64,000 nt of DNA, taken from contig JBBBDQ010000750.1 in NCBI GenBank assembly GCA_037127315.1, positions 2,214,001 to 2,278,000 on the forward strand. Reading direction: 5' to 3'. The notes below the pieces were generated by a model. The model saw only the letters and a list, made by a program, of their open reading frames with translations. It was not told the origin of the DNA and ran no database searches. Of this stretch, positions 23,240 to 33,984 are shown one piece after another; the stretch's first letter is position 1, and every line of letters starts with the position of its first letter. The position numbers and the translations under genes are program-made. This stretch comes from Ascarosepion bandense (taxonomy: Eukaryota; Mollusca; Cephalopoda; Sepiida; Sepiidae).

Positions 23240-23410
23240 ATGTTTTTTGTTTTGTTTTTTTAATCATATCACCCTGAGCAAGGCGGTAACGCCACTGAAG
23301 CGCAGGGGGCTACGTAGGAGTGAAAAGAATGGAAAAGAGAAAGCCGGAGACCACATCCTAAACAAGGAACAAGGGATGCGCCTCTTCACCTGTTCAATAG
23401 ACGTGGATTT
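23240..23410 (-). mobile_element. L2/CR1-like LINE 3' end inserted in the 1.2-kb element
   Basis: The reverse complement ends tacgtagccccctgcgc...ctcagggtgatatgatta like the other copies. The paralogous sequence near 32820 lacks it, marking an insertion after the duplication. Confidence 0.68.
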
Positions 23411-24036
23411 GAATAAAATAAAGATCAGCATTGTTAATCAACTACTAGATTCACATAACTTTATTTTTATTACGAATTTTAAATTCTAATTTAACAAAAG
23501 CATTAGATTTAGGTTGTTATAAACTTATTTAGATATTAAACGAATAAAAGATATGGGCGTACACATATTCAAATCTAAAGACATCTACACATGGACAAAT
23601 CGACAAGTATATACACACACGAACACATTGACACACAGACACATGTACAGACGTATATACACATATATACATATATATATTTTAAAATTTTGAAGCCAGG
23701 TTTGAAAATCGTCTGTAAAGGCTACAGTATTGCATACATGTAATAGCGTATTCGTAAAATGACAAGGGCCTAAAATTAACGAGGTCAATTCAGACACAGA
23801 CATATTTCAATGTATGGACAAATAAATGTGATTAGATATACATTCACGTAAATACACAAGCTAAAATCAAAAACACACACGACAAAAAACTCTACAGATC
23901 ATCATATACAAATTAAAGAATATCACCACATACATGAAACTACTTATACACAACTTCTGGCATAGATATACGCAAATAAGCGAAGGTATATTCACGCAGA
24001 AGTATACGCACATATATAAACGTGTATCGACAAGAA

Positions 24037-24098
24037 CCTCATCACTTGATAAGACACAGATAGTGTCGAAACAAAATGGCTACTTTTGTAGTGATATT
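24037..24098 (+). ncRNA. Hammerhead-like sequence, family C (best copy)
   Basis: TTGATAA at 24046-24052 (canonical CTGANGA with two changes, C3 to U and G8 to A), perfect stem II GACAC-AGATA-GTGTC, GAAA at 24068-24071, stem III CAAAA/TTTTG, then TA. Predicted cleavage is after 24090, with stem I ATCAC/GTGAT (24041-24045 with 24091-24095). Every stem is intact; the two core changes are shared by other family members, so either the founder was mutated or it is a variant core. Confidence 0.62.
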
Positions 24099-24158
24099 AT
24101 AAATTCTAAATAAATTATATATATATATATAATTTATTATACTATATATAATAATGAT

Positions 24159-24193
<35 letters not shown>

Positions 24194-24198
<5 letters not shown>

Positions 24199-24255
24199 AT
24201 CCGCAGACAGATCTGTTTCGCTCTATCACAGTTCATCAGTACGGTTAGACTCCGA
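24194..24255 (-). ncRNA. Hammerhead ribozyme, family A
   Basis: Minus strand: CTGATGA (complement of 24233-24239), stem II slightly degraded (ACTG...GAGC), GAAA (complement of 24216-24219), stem III CAG-AT-CTG, GTC (complement of 24206-24208). Stem I CCGTA/TGCGG has five contiguous pairs. Confidence 0.75.
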
Positions 24256-24325
24256 TTGCTCTTAACCCAGGATTGAAACCCGACTGAATTGGCGTCAGTC
24301 AGCGATTCAACCTCTGGGACAAAAT
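24194..24325 (-). mobile_element. SINE3: tRNA-Gly-like head plus hammerhead tail
   Basis: Second copy of the composite, with head blocks near 24270-24320 and the ribozyme at 24194-24255, bounded by an AT run. The Gly-like head is more diverged than at 55945. Confidence 0.72.
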
Positions 24326-24449
24326 CCAGGTAAAGGGGACCCAAGCTTTTACGATTTTGAGTTCCCTGGTATTTTACTTTTTTATAAAAAGTGCTGAATG
24401 TAATAAATATTTTAGAGCATAATATAATCATATAATTATCAATTAAAAC

Positions 24450-24512
24450 TACATTGCGACACGGAAATTTCTATGTTTCGAGATTTCTATCTCGTCATTA
24501 GGTAATGTTAGA
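24450..24512 (-). ncRNA. Hammerhead-ribozyme-like sequence, family B
   Basis: Minus strand CTAATGA (one core substitution), stem II GAGATAGAAATCTC, GAAA (complement of 24476-24479), stem III region to GTGTC, and stem I ACATTAC/GCAATGT mostly paired. Diverged copy of the 49499-49558 family. Confidence 0.66.
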
Positions 24513-24540
24513 TGTTAGTTGTGAAAATGATTTACATTTA

Positions 24541-24542
24541 TA

Positions 24543-24607
<65 letters not shown>
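24541..24607. repeat. (AT)n microsatellite
   Basis: About 65 bp AT. Others nearby at 24119-24135 and 24160-24195. Confidence 0.95.
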
Positions 24608-24610
<3 letters not shown>

Positions 24611-24976
24611 CGTTTAACATGACAAACAACAGTAGTAGCACTCATCAGCAGGCAGGTTAGGTTCAAGGTTCTAACCGTTCTCCACACGGAATTGTGAATT
24701 TAGTGACATAGTAATTGAGAGTTCAAACCCTGCGCCGGGAAGTGGGTCGTTCGACTCAGCGGAAACGGGACGGGCAACAACTAAACGCTACGTAATAAAA
24801 AGGAGATACCTCTAGACGTTGGTAGGGGAATGGGAACAAGAAACTGTTCTGCTCTCTGCAGGTTACCCGTATTGAAAATGAAGGCCGGAAAATACAAAAT
24901 CTTAAACGTTGTAATAGCAGCCAGAAAGTTGCGGACAATAGTATGCAGAGAAATAATGTAACAGTAAGAATATCTA

Positions 24977-25927
24977 AAAGCTTTTTATCAAAAGCCTTTA
25001 CTGAAAGCCTTTGCCGAATGCTTGTACCGAAAGCCTTTACCGAAAGGTCAGTTAAGTGCCATACGTGATACACGCTTTGGGCGATCATGTCTCTTTCGAG
25101 ACATGACTGACTGGGAAGAAGATTATCCCGCAGTAGGTTACCATTGCTTTCTGTGGTAGACTGGTTGCCAGCCAAGGCTATAGGCCCCAATCTGTTCTAT
25201 TTTTTAACCCATAACTGGAGGGAAGAGACGGATTAATACCTTTCCAAGGGTATTTGTGCGTAAGTGAATGCAAGGAATTCAACTGGAATTTGTCATTCCG
25301 AGTCGATATCCACTGCAGCACAACGCACATCCCAGACTTTGCCTAAAGCCTTTACTGAAAGCCTGTGCCGAAAGCCTTTATCAAAAGACTTTGCCTAAAG
25401 ACTTTACTGAAAGCCTGTACCGAAAGCCTTTATCAAAAGACTTGGCCTAAAGCCTTTACTGAAAGCCTGTACCGAAAGCCTTTATCAAAAGACTTTGCCT
25501 AAAGCCTTTACTGAAAGCCTGTACCGAAAGCCTTTATCAAAAGACTTTGCCTAAAGACTTTACTGAAAGCCTGTACCGAAAGCCTTTATCAAAAGACTTG
25601 GCCTAAAGCCTCTGCTGAAAGCCTGCACCGAAAGCCTTTATCAAAAGACTTTGCCTAAAGCCTTTACTGAAAGCCTGTACCGAAAGCCTTTATCAAAAGA
25701 CTTTGCCTAAAGCCTCTACTGAAAGCCTGTACCGAAAGCCTTTATCAAAAGACTTTGCCTAAAGCCTTTACTGAAAGTCTGTACCGAAAGCCTTTATCAA
25801 AAGTCTTGGCCTAAAGCCTGTACCGAAAGCCTTTACCAAAAAAAAACACGAAATCCTTAACTATACCGAAAGCCTTTATCAAAAGCCTTTGTTGGAAGCC
25901 TTTGCCGAAAGCTTTTACCAAAGCTCT
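24977..25927. repeat. Minisatellite: 13-bp unit, 52-bp higher-order repeat
   Basis: Monomers aaagcctttactg, aaagcctgtaccg, aaagcctttatca and aaagactttgcct follow one another as a 52-bp cycle repeated about ten times from 25332 to about 25830. Diverged monomers lie at both edges. A SINE1 interrupts the array at 25047-25331. The cycle is not a multiple of three, so no repeat protein is implied. Confidence 0.9.
25047..25331 (-). mobile_element. SINE1 inserted in the minisatellite
   Basis: Near-complete minus-strand copy whose palindrome is in the catgtctctttcgagacatg form. The head part between B box and A box is shortened. Repeat monomers continue on both sides. No clean target-site duplication. 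Confidence 0.85.
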
Positions 25928-25929
25928 GA

Positions 25930-27060
25930 GAGAAATATGAAGCGTAAGAGTGTGCCCTTTCATTTTGAGAATCTCAAATTCAAATTCAGAATTGAATGCA
26001 GCATTTATTACATCTGTCGCGTAGGCAAAAAGAAGAGATGAAAAAAAAAACTGTTAGCTTTAAGCGATAAAAAAACCCTGAGGTATTTGGGGTTTTGTTT
26101 GTTTTTGTTTTTTTTCTTTTTGAGCAGATTTTTCCTTTTCTAATTGATGAATACACGCTATCTGGTTATTCTAACCGAATTTCCAATTTATTAATATTAA
26201 ATCAATTCAACATTCTTCCTCAATCTATCTGCAGTATTTTTTTTCTTGGATAGTTACAGATTCTTTTTTTTTTTTTCAAAGAATTCTTCATAGAACGAAT
26301 TTATAAATTCATTGAAGTTTTCATCTCTTTTGGTCTTTATTGGGGAATTTCTTGATGTGACCGAGATACTTAATGGGAATCCCTTGGGCAGATCACTTGA
26401 ATAGGCCAAGAGAATTCAAGACACTCACTTCAACTGATTCAAATTTAACGCCATTCGGAAGCAACAACAGTCATGCGACAAATTAACACCATTTCTGTTC
26501 GCCAAATGCACGAATAGTTTCATCTTTTTGTTGAAAGTTGCAGTATTTTTAAACCACTTCTATTCTCTGCAAACACTCACAATAATCTTCAAGATGGCGC
26601 TTTCGGTTGATATTTTGACTTCTTGTCCGCATTCTACCTTCGTACAAACCTTTCGGTTATTATACAAAATCCATACTTTATCATAAGAGATATTACAATG
26701 CAAAATGGGGTCAATTTAAAACTGAAAATAATACAAACCTCTATGATTTGAATTTGGATGATAATCCGACGGAATGGCAAACATATAAGAATTGGAAAGC
26801 CCTTAGTTTGATGTTTCGCTGATCTTAAAACAAATCTCGCGTTCTGACTCGCTGGTATAGATTTGACTGAAATAAAATCCATTTTTTAATAACGATAATA
26901 ATCAGCAAAATAAGTTAAAAAATCATTTTTCGGAATTGTCTTATATGCTTACTAAAGACCTTGATGCATATAACTCTTAGTTCTATAATGAATTCAAATT
27001 CACCAATTTTATTTATTTATTTATTTATTTATTTTATAAAGACACTCTTAAATCAATTAA
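25930..27060. other. Unique-looking DNA, nothing recognised
   Basis: An 82-codon minus-strand frame at 26634-26882 has no recognised domain and no supporting signals. An (ATTT)n tract lies at 27009-27035. Confidence 0.4.
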
Positions 27061-27062
27061 AC

Positions 27063-27405
27063 CGGTTCTAATGGATACATGCAACGACGAAGTGTTAGAA
27101 AGAATGGCAACAAAAAGGAAATTGATGCTGAGCATCAGGAAGAGACAACTGAAGTTCCTGGGACATGCAATGAGGAAGGAGAGCCTGGAGAGCCTGATAC
27201 TGACTGGACAGATAGAAGGAAGGAGAGACAGAGGAAGGCAGCGGATAACATATTTGCAGAGTCTGATCAGGTGGATGACGGAACGGGGGTTGCCAGGAGC
27301 AACAGGAGCAAACATACTAAGAGCCACAAGGGATAGGGAGACGTGGAGATCCATGATCGCCTACGTCTTGAAGGGACAGGGCACATAGAAGAAGAAGAAT
27401 GGATA
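27063..27405 (+). mobile_element. RTE-like LINE (RTE-1) C-terminal fragment
   Basis: An open frame of 105 codons (27071-27388) carries the family's signature: NDEVLERMATKRKLMLSIRK, then LKFLGHAMRKESLESLILTG, GRRDRGRQRITYL and ending MIAYVLKGQGT. This is the region after the reverse-transcriptase core of RTE-like non-LTR elements. The 3' end is an (AGA)n tail. The open frame has no stop, so this is a relatively young 5'-truncated insertion. The clade name is my inference. Confidence 0.82.
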
Positions 27406-27409
27406 CATT

Positions 27410-27890
27410 CGACCAATTTTCATTGCAGCCTGATTACTAATGAAACGAAGTTTTCCTTGGTTTTCTAAATGCAATTCCCCGCTTACAAATGTTTGAAAAG
27501 AAACTTTTCCTCTTCTTTCAGCAAAAATTGTCCTCAATCTTTCAATCTTATAAACGAAAAATACGCAAGTGTCCCAGATTTTCAGAAAAAATGTGGCAAG
27601 AATTAAGAGTGAAATAAAATATTTACTTAATTAAGAAGAAATAGTAAAAAGAAAATTAAAAAAAAATATTGAATCGTTTTTTAGAAAAGAATACGTAACA
27701 ATATGAAATTCAAACAAAACTGACTATTTCTTGAAAAACAGAATAATCTGAGCGGGTGCAAAATACATGAAACATGCGCACAAACTTTTTGTGTGAGTTT
27801 TTGTTTCTTTAGCGCGATGTATCGACTTTTTTACCCATGGACCCCATTTTCATCTTAATTTTTTTTTTTTTGTGGACCCCCATAGCCATC
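27410..27890. other. Nothing recognised
   Basis: A-rich DNA between the LINE and the hAT-like element. Confidence 0.4.
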
Positions 27891-27894
27891 AGAG

Positions 27895-28710
27895 CAGTGT
27901 TCGTCAACCGGGGTCCTCATAGACTCTTCTGTTTGTTCATGCCAAAATGAAATATAAAAGAAATAAACCCGTGGTGTGAAGCAAGATAGTGAATGATAGT
28001 CAAAAGACATAAGAAAAAAAAAAGATATTCTAAGTATAAAAAAAAGATCATCCAACCAGATATGAGGCTTTATTGCAGGGAAGCCATTGTTGGTAACCTT
28101 AAATTTCAGTCAATACGTTAAATGCAATACGTGATACATGCTTTGACCGATCATGTCTCGAAAGAGAGACACGTCTGACTGGGCAGAAGATTATCCCACA
28201 GTAGGTTACCATTGCTTTCTGTGGTAGACTGGTTACCAGCCAAGGATATAGAACCCAATCTGTCTTATTATTTAACCCTTAACTAGATGGAAGAGACGGA
28301 TTAATACCTTTCCCAAGGGTATTTGTGCGTAAGTAAATGCAAGGACTCCAACTGGAATTCGAACTCGGCACCCCGATTTGTCGTTCCGAGCCTATCTCCA
28401 CTGCACTACAACGCATATCCAACCTTAAATTTACGACACTGTAAATTGTCAAGGTCCGTGAATAATATTTCTACTTTTATTATTTTAATATGACGTAAAT
28501 TATTGTAGAAATTCTATTGTCAGTAATACCCACCGTTTAAAAGTTGAATTGCTCTACGGACGACTATAATATCACCGTACCCTCCCCACAAGTCATCATT
28601 TTTTTGTGTGCGGACTCCCAGCAATGTTACGTAGACCCCACCACCACCACATATACACACACACATACACACACCAAGAGCCAATGTGAACCCCGGCTGA
28701 GAAAACACTG
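27895..28710. mobile_element. hAT-like non-autonomous DNA transposon (MITE)
   Basis: The ends are inverted: cagtgttcgtcaaccggggt at 27895 and, as reverse complement at the right end, cagtgttttctcagccgggg. CAGTG ends are typical of hAT elements. The candidate 8-bp flanks (catcagag / gtttagcg) match only partly. No transposase; the interior holds a later SINE1. Confidence 0.6.
28107..28420 (-). mobile_element. SINE1 with perfect 12-bp target duplication
   Basis: Full-length minus-strand copy flanked by aaccttaaattt at 28095-28106 and 28421-28432. It is inside the hAT-like MITE, so it is younger than that element. Confidence 0.92.
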
Positions 28711-28794
28711 GTTTAGCGGCATATCAACTCCTTATGGGTCATTTGATGTTGAAATTTAATTTTTTTGGAAGCATTAGTAATTTTCTCTATAAAA

Positions 28795-29085
28795 ATGCAT
28801 TTCTGGTGAATTTAATTTTTATTTTACAAAAATATATTACTGGTAATATTTTTATTTCAAAAATTTATTACGGATAATTTTTTTTAATTTTGAAGATTTT
28901 ATTACTGATAATTTTTTTTTTATTTACTGTATTTTTTATTTACTATATTTTTTTCATTTCAAAAATTTATATTTTTTATTTCAAAAATTTATTACTGGAA
29001 AATACTTTTATTTAAAAAAATTATTACTGGTAATTTTTTTTTATATAAAAATTATTACTGATTTTATTTTTTTTTTAATTATAAA
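28795..29085. repeat. T-rich tandem repeat with ttattactggtaat core
   Basis: Variants of aaaaatttattactggtaat recur about six times at irregular 30-60 bp spacing. Non-coding. Confidence 0.65.
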
Positions 29086-29288
29086 TCGACATCGCTGGTA
29101 TTTCCACTATTAAAATGTATTTTTATGCTTTCGTAGTGTTTGACCCCAATTTGGAGTTTAACTATGTGCCCATTTCTGGGACCCTAACAGATGCTACCAA
29201 CTCAGGTCAAGGTGGATCTGGGAACAACAGCAATTAAGAGGTGATCCACGCTCCTCAAAACCTCCTGATCAGAAGCCTTGCTACCGTA

Positions 29289-29314
29289 TCTAAACTTATT
29301 TATAAATGGAACTT

Positions 29315-29361
<47 letters not shown>

Positions 29362-30027
29362 CCGTTACCTATAGACTCCGAAACGGCTGAACCGATTTTC
29401 TTGAAAATTTGCACAGTTGTACTATAAGCGTCTGCGAGTGTTCTTCGCTAGGTTTTGTGTCAAGGTACCCCCGATAAATATCGAAAATCGATAATCGAAA
29501 AATCGGGTTATAGAATGAGTGGTCCAAATTTAATCAAATTTGATACACTCATAAACAAAGACATAAGAAACGATAGAAGTTTCAAGGTTGCAGTTCTTAC
29601 AATAGTGCAGAAAATCGATAATATATATCTATATATATATAAGGCAAGATATTTGTGTGTGTGTCTGTTTATCTGCCTGTATGTCTGTATTTTTTTCAGC
29701 CCTTTTATTTTAGTTTTTGCTTCGGGTTTGGCTCTAAGTAGGTATAATTGTAGTTCTTAGTCTCAGCCATGATACCATTTACTCAGAGGACTTATTTAGC
29801 CTTCAAAATTCAGTTTACGAGGAAAAAACTTCTTTAATATCGATACCAGGAAATCAAAATTTGACATACATCCATTCATTTTTCTTTCGGTCTACGGTTT
29901 CGCTTTAACTGGAAACAACTATTGCTTTTTAGTCTTTCGTGCCAACGTCCAAAGAGTCTGAGCTCCAGGACCATGGAATAGTTTTAAAGCTTTCATTACA
30001 CTCGAGCAACGCCAGGCTATACTGCTA
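29289..30027 (+). mobile_element. Non-autonomous Helitron, full length
   Basis: Begins TCTAAACTTATTTATAAATG after an A (29288) and ends gccaggctatactgCTAG before a T (30028). It has a TG microsatellite near the 5' end, the gaaacggctgaaccg block, the ggcaagatatttgtg block and the 3' hairpin. The 739 bp length matches 38618-39348. No recognisable Helitron protein. Confidence 0.86.
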
Positions 30028-30290
30028 GTATACTTTAACGCTATAGCCAGAATAACACACAAAAAGGTGTTTTATTGATTATATAAAGATATCAATCATA
30101 AACATTCCAATCCTTCAAACGTTCAAACTGTTTACGACCGGCACTCACACACTCTTCTCGTCGAGACTGGACATGTATGCACATTCTATCACAAAGGTAT
30201 TTATCAGCATCAATTTCCTGGTAGTCCTCCTGGTTCTAATGAATTAAAGGAATTCTAGAATCACTATTATAATACTGGCAATACTTACTG

Positions 30291-30702
30291 CGCGTTGTGG
30301 TGCAGTGGCTATCGGCTCGGAACGAGTAATCGAAGAACTGAGTTCGAATTCCAGTTGAATTCTTTGCATTCACATACGCGCAAATACCCTTGGCAAATGT
30401 ATTAATCCGACTCATTCCTCCAGCTATGTGTCAAATAAAAGGATAGATTGCATTGCAGAAAGCAATGGCAACCTACTGCGGGATAAACTTCTGCCCAGTC
30501 AGTTATGTCTCTTTCGAGACATGATCGCCCATGCGTGTTTCGCGTATGGCACTTAACTGAGATTGCATTGCCTTGGCTGGTATCCAGTCTACCGCAGAAA
30601 GTAATGGCAACCTACTCCGGAAAAATCTTCTGCCTAGTCAGTCATGTCTCTTTCGAGACATGATCGCTTAAGTGTGTGTCACGTATGGCACTTAACTGAC
30701 TG
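30291..30702 (+). mobile_element. SINE1 with duplicated tail and perfect TSD
   Basis: A full head-to-tail SINE1 (30291 to about 30561) is followed by a second tail module (about 30562-30702). The whole is flanked by aatacttactg at 30280-30290 and 30703-30713, so the 1.5-unit structure inserted, or was duplicated, as one unit. A box TGGTGCAGTGG and B box GTTCGAATTCC are intact. Confidence 0.88.
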
Positions 30703-31013
30703 AATACTTACTGTACATCAACGTTTGCAGCCTTCTTCATTTCAGTTTCTTATTTAATATGGTGAGCTAATCTAAACTTTTATGAACGAATGCTAATATC
30801 TTGTCTGAAACCATTTTTCCATCAATTATTGATTCTTCAAACAGCTTTACATATTCAGTTGTGTTAATAACTTACTAATTTAATTGCTGAAAAATAAACG
30901 TCGTCGTCGTCTTTATCTCGTATCCAAGGATTGAATTTCTTCTTTGTTGATCACTTCCTTTATGATAATGAGTTGATAATGAATTATATTGATGAGTAAA
31001 TTCGTGCAGGTTC

Positions 31014-31156
31014 AGAACTACAATCTTGTGAAAATTAATTGAAACAAAAATTAATAATGTCTTCCTAGGATCTTTCACACTTTCCCTGAGTACGGATACG
31101 TCGACTCTTAAAGTTGTTTTTCTCTTCCGACCGCGCATTCCTTTACAATTTGGACT
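31014..31156 (-). pseudogene. Tc1-like transposase fragment, unit 2
   Basis: The minus-strand frame reads [20 protein letters not shown], a linker plus start of the second DNA-binding subdomain of a Tc1-like transposase. It then passes into gtttcaattaattttcacaag, which resembles the terminal repeat at 39772. It duplicates part of unit 1 beyond the GATA array. Confidence 0.62.
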
Positions 31157-31159
31157 GAA

Positions 31160-31210
<51 letters not shown>

Positions 31211-31224
31211 TGAGACAGACTGAA

Positions 31225-31283
<59 letters not shown>

Positions 31284-31298
31284 TGAGCAGACTGAAAT

Positions 31299-31363
<65 letters not shown>

Positions 31364-31365
31364 GT
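31157..31365. repeat. (GATA)n satellite with spacer
   Basis: Three GATA blocks separated by tgagacagactgaaatag and tgagcagactgaaatga, spacers similar to those at 5282 and 16512. It separates two homologous Tc1-like pieces. Confidence 0.9.
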
Positions 31366-31806
31366 CCTTGTGCAAATTAATCGAAACAAAAACAAATAAT
31401 GTCCTCCTACGGTCTTTCACACTTTCCCTGATACGTCGTCTCTTGGCGTTCTTTTTCTCTTCCGACCGCATTTTCTTTTACGATTTTTTACGATTGGGAC
31501 TGATGGATCCAGTTTGTTTCTTCGCCTTGATGATACGACTGATAGTTGAAAGGCTTGCACCAACAATATCCGTGATCTCTCTGTAAGACATGTCAGTGTG
31601 TTCGCGCAGCGTTACAATTTTCGTACGCTTCCTTGGAGTAACGTCTATCGCAGCCAATGGCCGTAGAAGAACTAACCGACATTCGAGGCAACAGTGTCTG
31701 CGCCTGATAAAAATCTACTGCAATCACGGATGACGCAATATTTTTTAAAACCAAACAAATTTCATCATACACTTCAAAATTAGATTCATACTGCACGCCA
31801 CTGCAA
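31366..31806 (-). pseudogene. Tc1-like transposase 5' part fused to 3' terminal repeat
   Basis: The minus-strand frame reads DVTPRKRTKIVTLREHTDMS followed by YREITDIVGASLSTISRIIK, the N-terminal helix-turn-helix of a Tc1/mariner transposase. After a stop and a degraded linker the element ends at 31366-31386 in a terminal-repeat-like cgattaatttgcacaagg. The catalytic domain is absent. The upstream part matches 40200-40437. Confidence 0.72.
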
Positions 31807-31842
31807 ATTACTTAATTTCATAATGGATTTCGTAAATAAATT

Positions 31843-31925
31843 GCATATATATATATATATATATATATAAACAAGATATATATATATATATATAAACAAG
31901 ATATATATATATATATATATAAACA

Positions 31926-31981
<56 letters not shown>
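31843..31981. repeat. (AT)n with aaacaag punctuation
   Basis: AT runs separated by ataaacaag at about 31869, 31895, 31921 and 31980. Confidence 0.92.
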
Positions 31982-31983
<2 letters not shown>

Positions 31984-32254
31984 AAGAAAGTGACAGAACA
32001 GGTAGATTAAAACCCACTATTCAAGCATTTGCTTTTTTAAAGAGTGCTCGATACAAAGTAAAGCTTAATATTGTAATTTTTTTATTACAATGGTAATGAC
32101 CCACGCAGTACTTATTTGGTTTTCTTAACTACAATATACCTTAGTATACCATAATTGTTCATAATTTGAATTCTAATCCAAACATTCCAGCCCACGGGTT
32201 AGTACAAAATCTAATTTAAAATAAAAATCCAACCTGCCGACAACAACTATTGCC

Positions 32255-32400
32255 TACCCATTTAAATAATGTACGGTCCCACTATGTATCTTATCCAGAC
32301 AAAATTTAAAAGTTTCATGCCATGACAGCAGGATACTTCCGCGACCCAAATTTTCAGCTTCATAGTTACCTAATTCCCATTTTTGATTGAACAATATTGA
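32255..32400. repeat. Repeat M
   Basis: aataatgtacggtcccacta and ttatccagacaaaattta match 46806-46945 nearly base for base over about 140 bp. Identity of the repeat unknown. Confidence 0.75.
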
Positions 32401-32574
32401 CACACCCACAAGCATATACCCCAACTACTACCCCTTCAGTTTCAAAATAACTATGAATTCATCTTATTCTCTATCTTCGTAATTTATTTTAAAATATCAC
32501 TTGAAGAAGAACAGGATTGTTCTGAAACATAAACATTTTTGTGTAGTGATATAATGCTTTTATAAATGATTGCA

Positions 32575-33490
32575 ATAACAAAAATAGAATATTTATTTAG
32601 AATTTAATACATAAATATATTATAATATCACTACAAAAGTAGCTACCCGTGTCTGATCAAGTGATGATGTTTATTTCAAGTTGAATAGTTTTAAAAGGTT
32701 CAAAACTAGCCAAACCACCTTAATCAGAGAAGCATTGTTACATAGACAGTGGGGACCAATCAAAATAAAGTAATTTCTAATTTGAACATGAAAACAAACT
32801 CTAAAACAATTCATTGGGCCATTAATATTAATAAGTGGTTAAAATAGAGATCAGTATTATTAATCGACTAATAGTTTCACTTTACTTTATTTTTATTACT
32901 AATTTTAAATTTTAAGTTTAACAAAACATTAGGTTTAGATTATTATAAAGTTATTCAGATATTAAATGAGAAAAAGATATGGACGCACACATAAAAACCT
33001 ATAGACATCGACATATGGACAGTGACGAGTATATACACATACAAACATACAGTGGTATACACACACACACGTACAGATGAATATACGCACATATATATGC
33101 ATACACAAATTTTTAAAAAAATTTTTTATCGACGTGTCAATTTATCCGTTAAATTTTAAAACCAGGTTTGAAAAACGTCTGTAAAAGCTATAATATTGAA
33201 TAGATGTAAGAGGAAAATTCGTAAGAAAGCAAAGGCCTTGAATGAACGAGGTCAAGACAGACGCAGTCATATTTCAGTGCATGAATAAATAAACATAATT
33301 AAATATATACTCACGCAAATGCACAAGCTAAAAACAAAAACGTACGCGACTAAAAACTCCACAGATCATTATATACAAAATAAAAAATATAATCACATAC
33401 ATGAAAATAATTATACAAAACTTCTGGCATAAATATACGCAAATACGAAAGAATATTCGCATACGCGCATATATAAACGTGTATAGACAA
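32575..33490. mobile_element. Paralogue of the 1.2-kb inverted-hammerhead element
   Basis: Collinear with 22985-24030 except for the LINE insertion there: shared blocks include the ctaatttaa...aagatatgg segment, the ccaggtttgaaaa segment, aacttctggcata, and tatataaacgtgtat at the end. The left end has a family C hammerhead relic (32626-32668, minus) that has lost the stem II to GAAA part. The right hammerhead is replaced by AT/CA microsatellite. Confidence 0.68.
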
Positions 33491-33493
33491 TAA

Positions 33494-33530
<37 letters not shown>

Positions 33531-33625
33531 TATATACCTATATATATATATATAAGCATATATATGTACATTGTACAGACACGCATATATGGACATCCAA
33601 ATATATATACACACAAATACATATA

Positions 33626-33713
<88 letters not shown>
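33494..33713. repeat. Mixed TA/CA microsatellite
   Basis: AT, CA and mixed TACA runs. The cysteine/valine and histidine/threonine frames are spurious. Confidence 0.93.
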
Positions 33714-33716
<3 letters not shown>

Positions 33717-33832
33717 ATGTATAGGGTACGTAACGTATGGATGGAATATTATTCCTTGTCCAAAGAAACACCATTCTTAAAAAAGTAGAGCTAATAATAT
33801 TTATTCAGAAATGATAACGTGGATATGTTATA

Positions 33833-33892
33833 ATACCACTACAAAAGTAGCTATTTTGTTTCAACACTTCTTGTGTCTTGTCAAGTGATCTT
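33833..33892 (-). ncRNA. Hammerhead-like sequence, family C
   Basis: Minus strand TTGACAA, stem II GACAC-AAGAA-GTGTT, GAAA, stem III CAAAA...TTTTG, then TA, and stem I CAC/GTG. Same variant core as 24037-24098. Confidence 0.58.
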
Positions 33893-33984
33893 GTCATCAT
33901 TTGACAAGACACAAAAAGAAGTTTGACTTCAGAAAAAATGTCTTCTTATATATATATATATAAGTATTGTTGGAATAATATTCC

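Larger units (their letters stand above)
22914..24120. mobile_element. 1.2-kb element with inverted hammerhead-like ends
   Basis: The left end carries a minus-strand family C hammerhead-like unit with its TATTGAGCA motif. The right end carries a plus-strand unit, so the two are head-to-head. The 0.95 kb between them is AT-rich and has no recognisable frame, but it is collinear with 33000-33490. A LINE 3' end interrupts this copy at 23240-23410 and is absent from the paralogue. Unclassified; hammerheads at both ends recall Penelope-like terminal repeats or retrozymes. Confidence 0.6.

Noticed and set aside
24756..25190. 144-codon minus-strand frame
   Set aside because: Crosses SINE1 and the minisatellite. 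No domain recognised.
26634..26882. 82-codon minus-strand frame as a possible gene
   Set aside because: No recognised motif, no supporting splice or repeat evidence, length within chance expectation for this amount of sequence.
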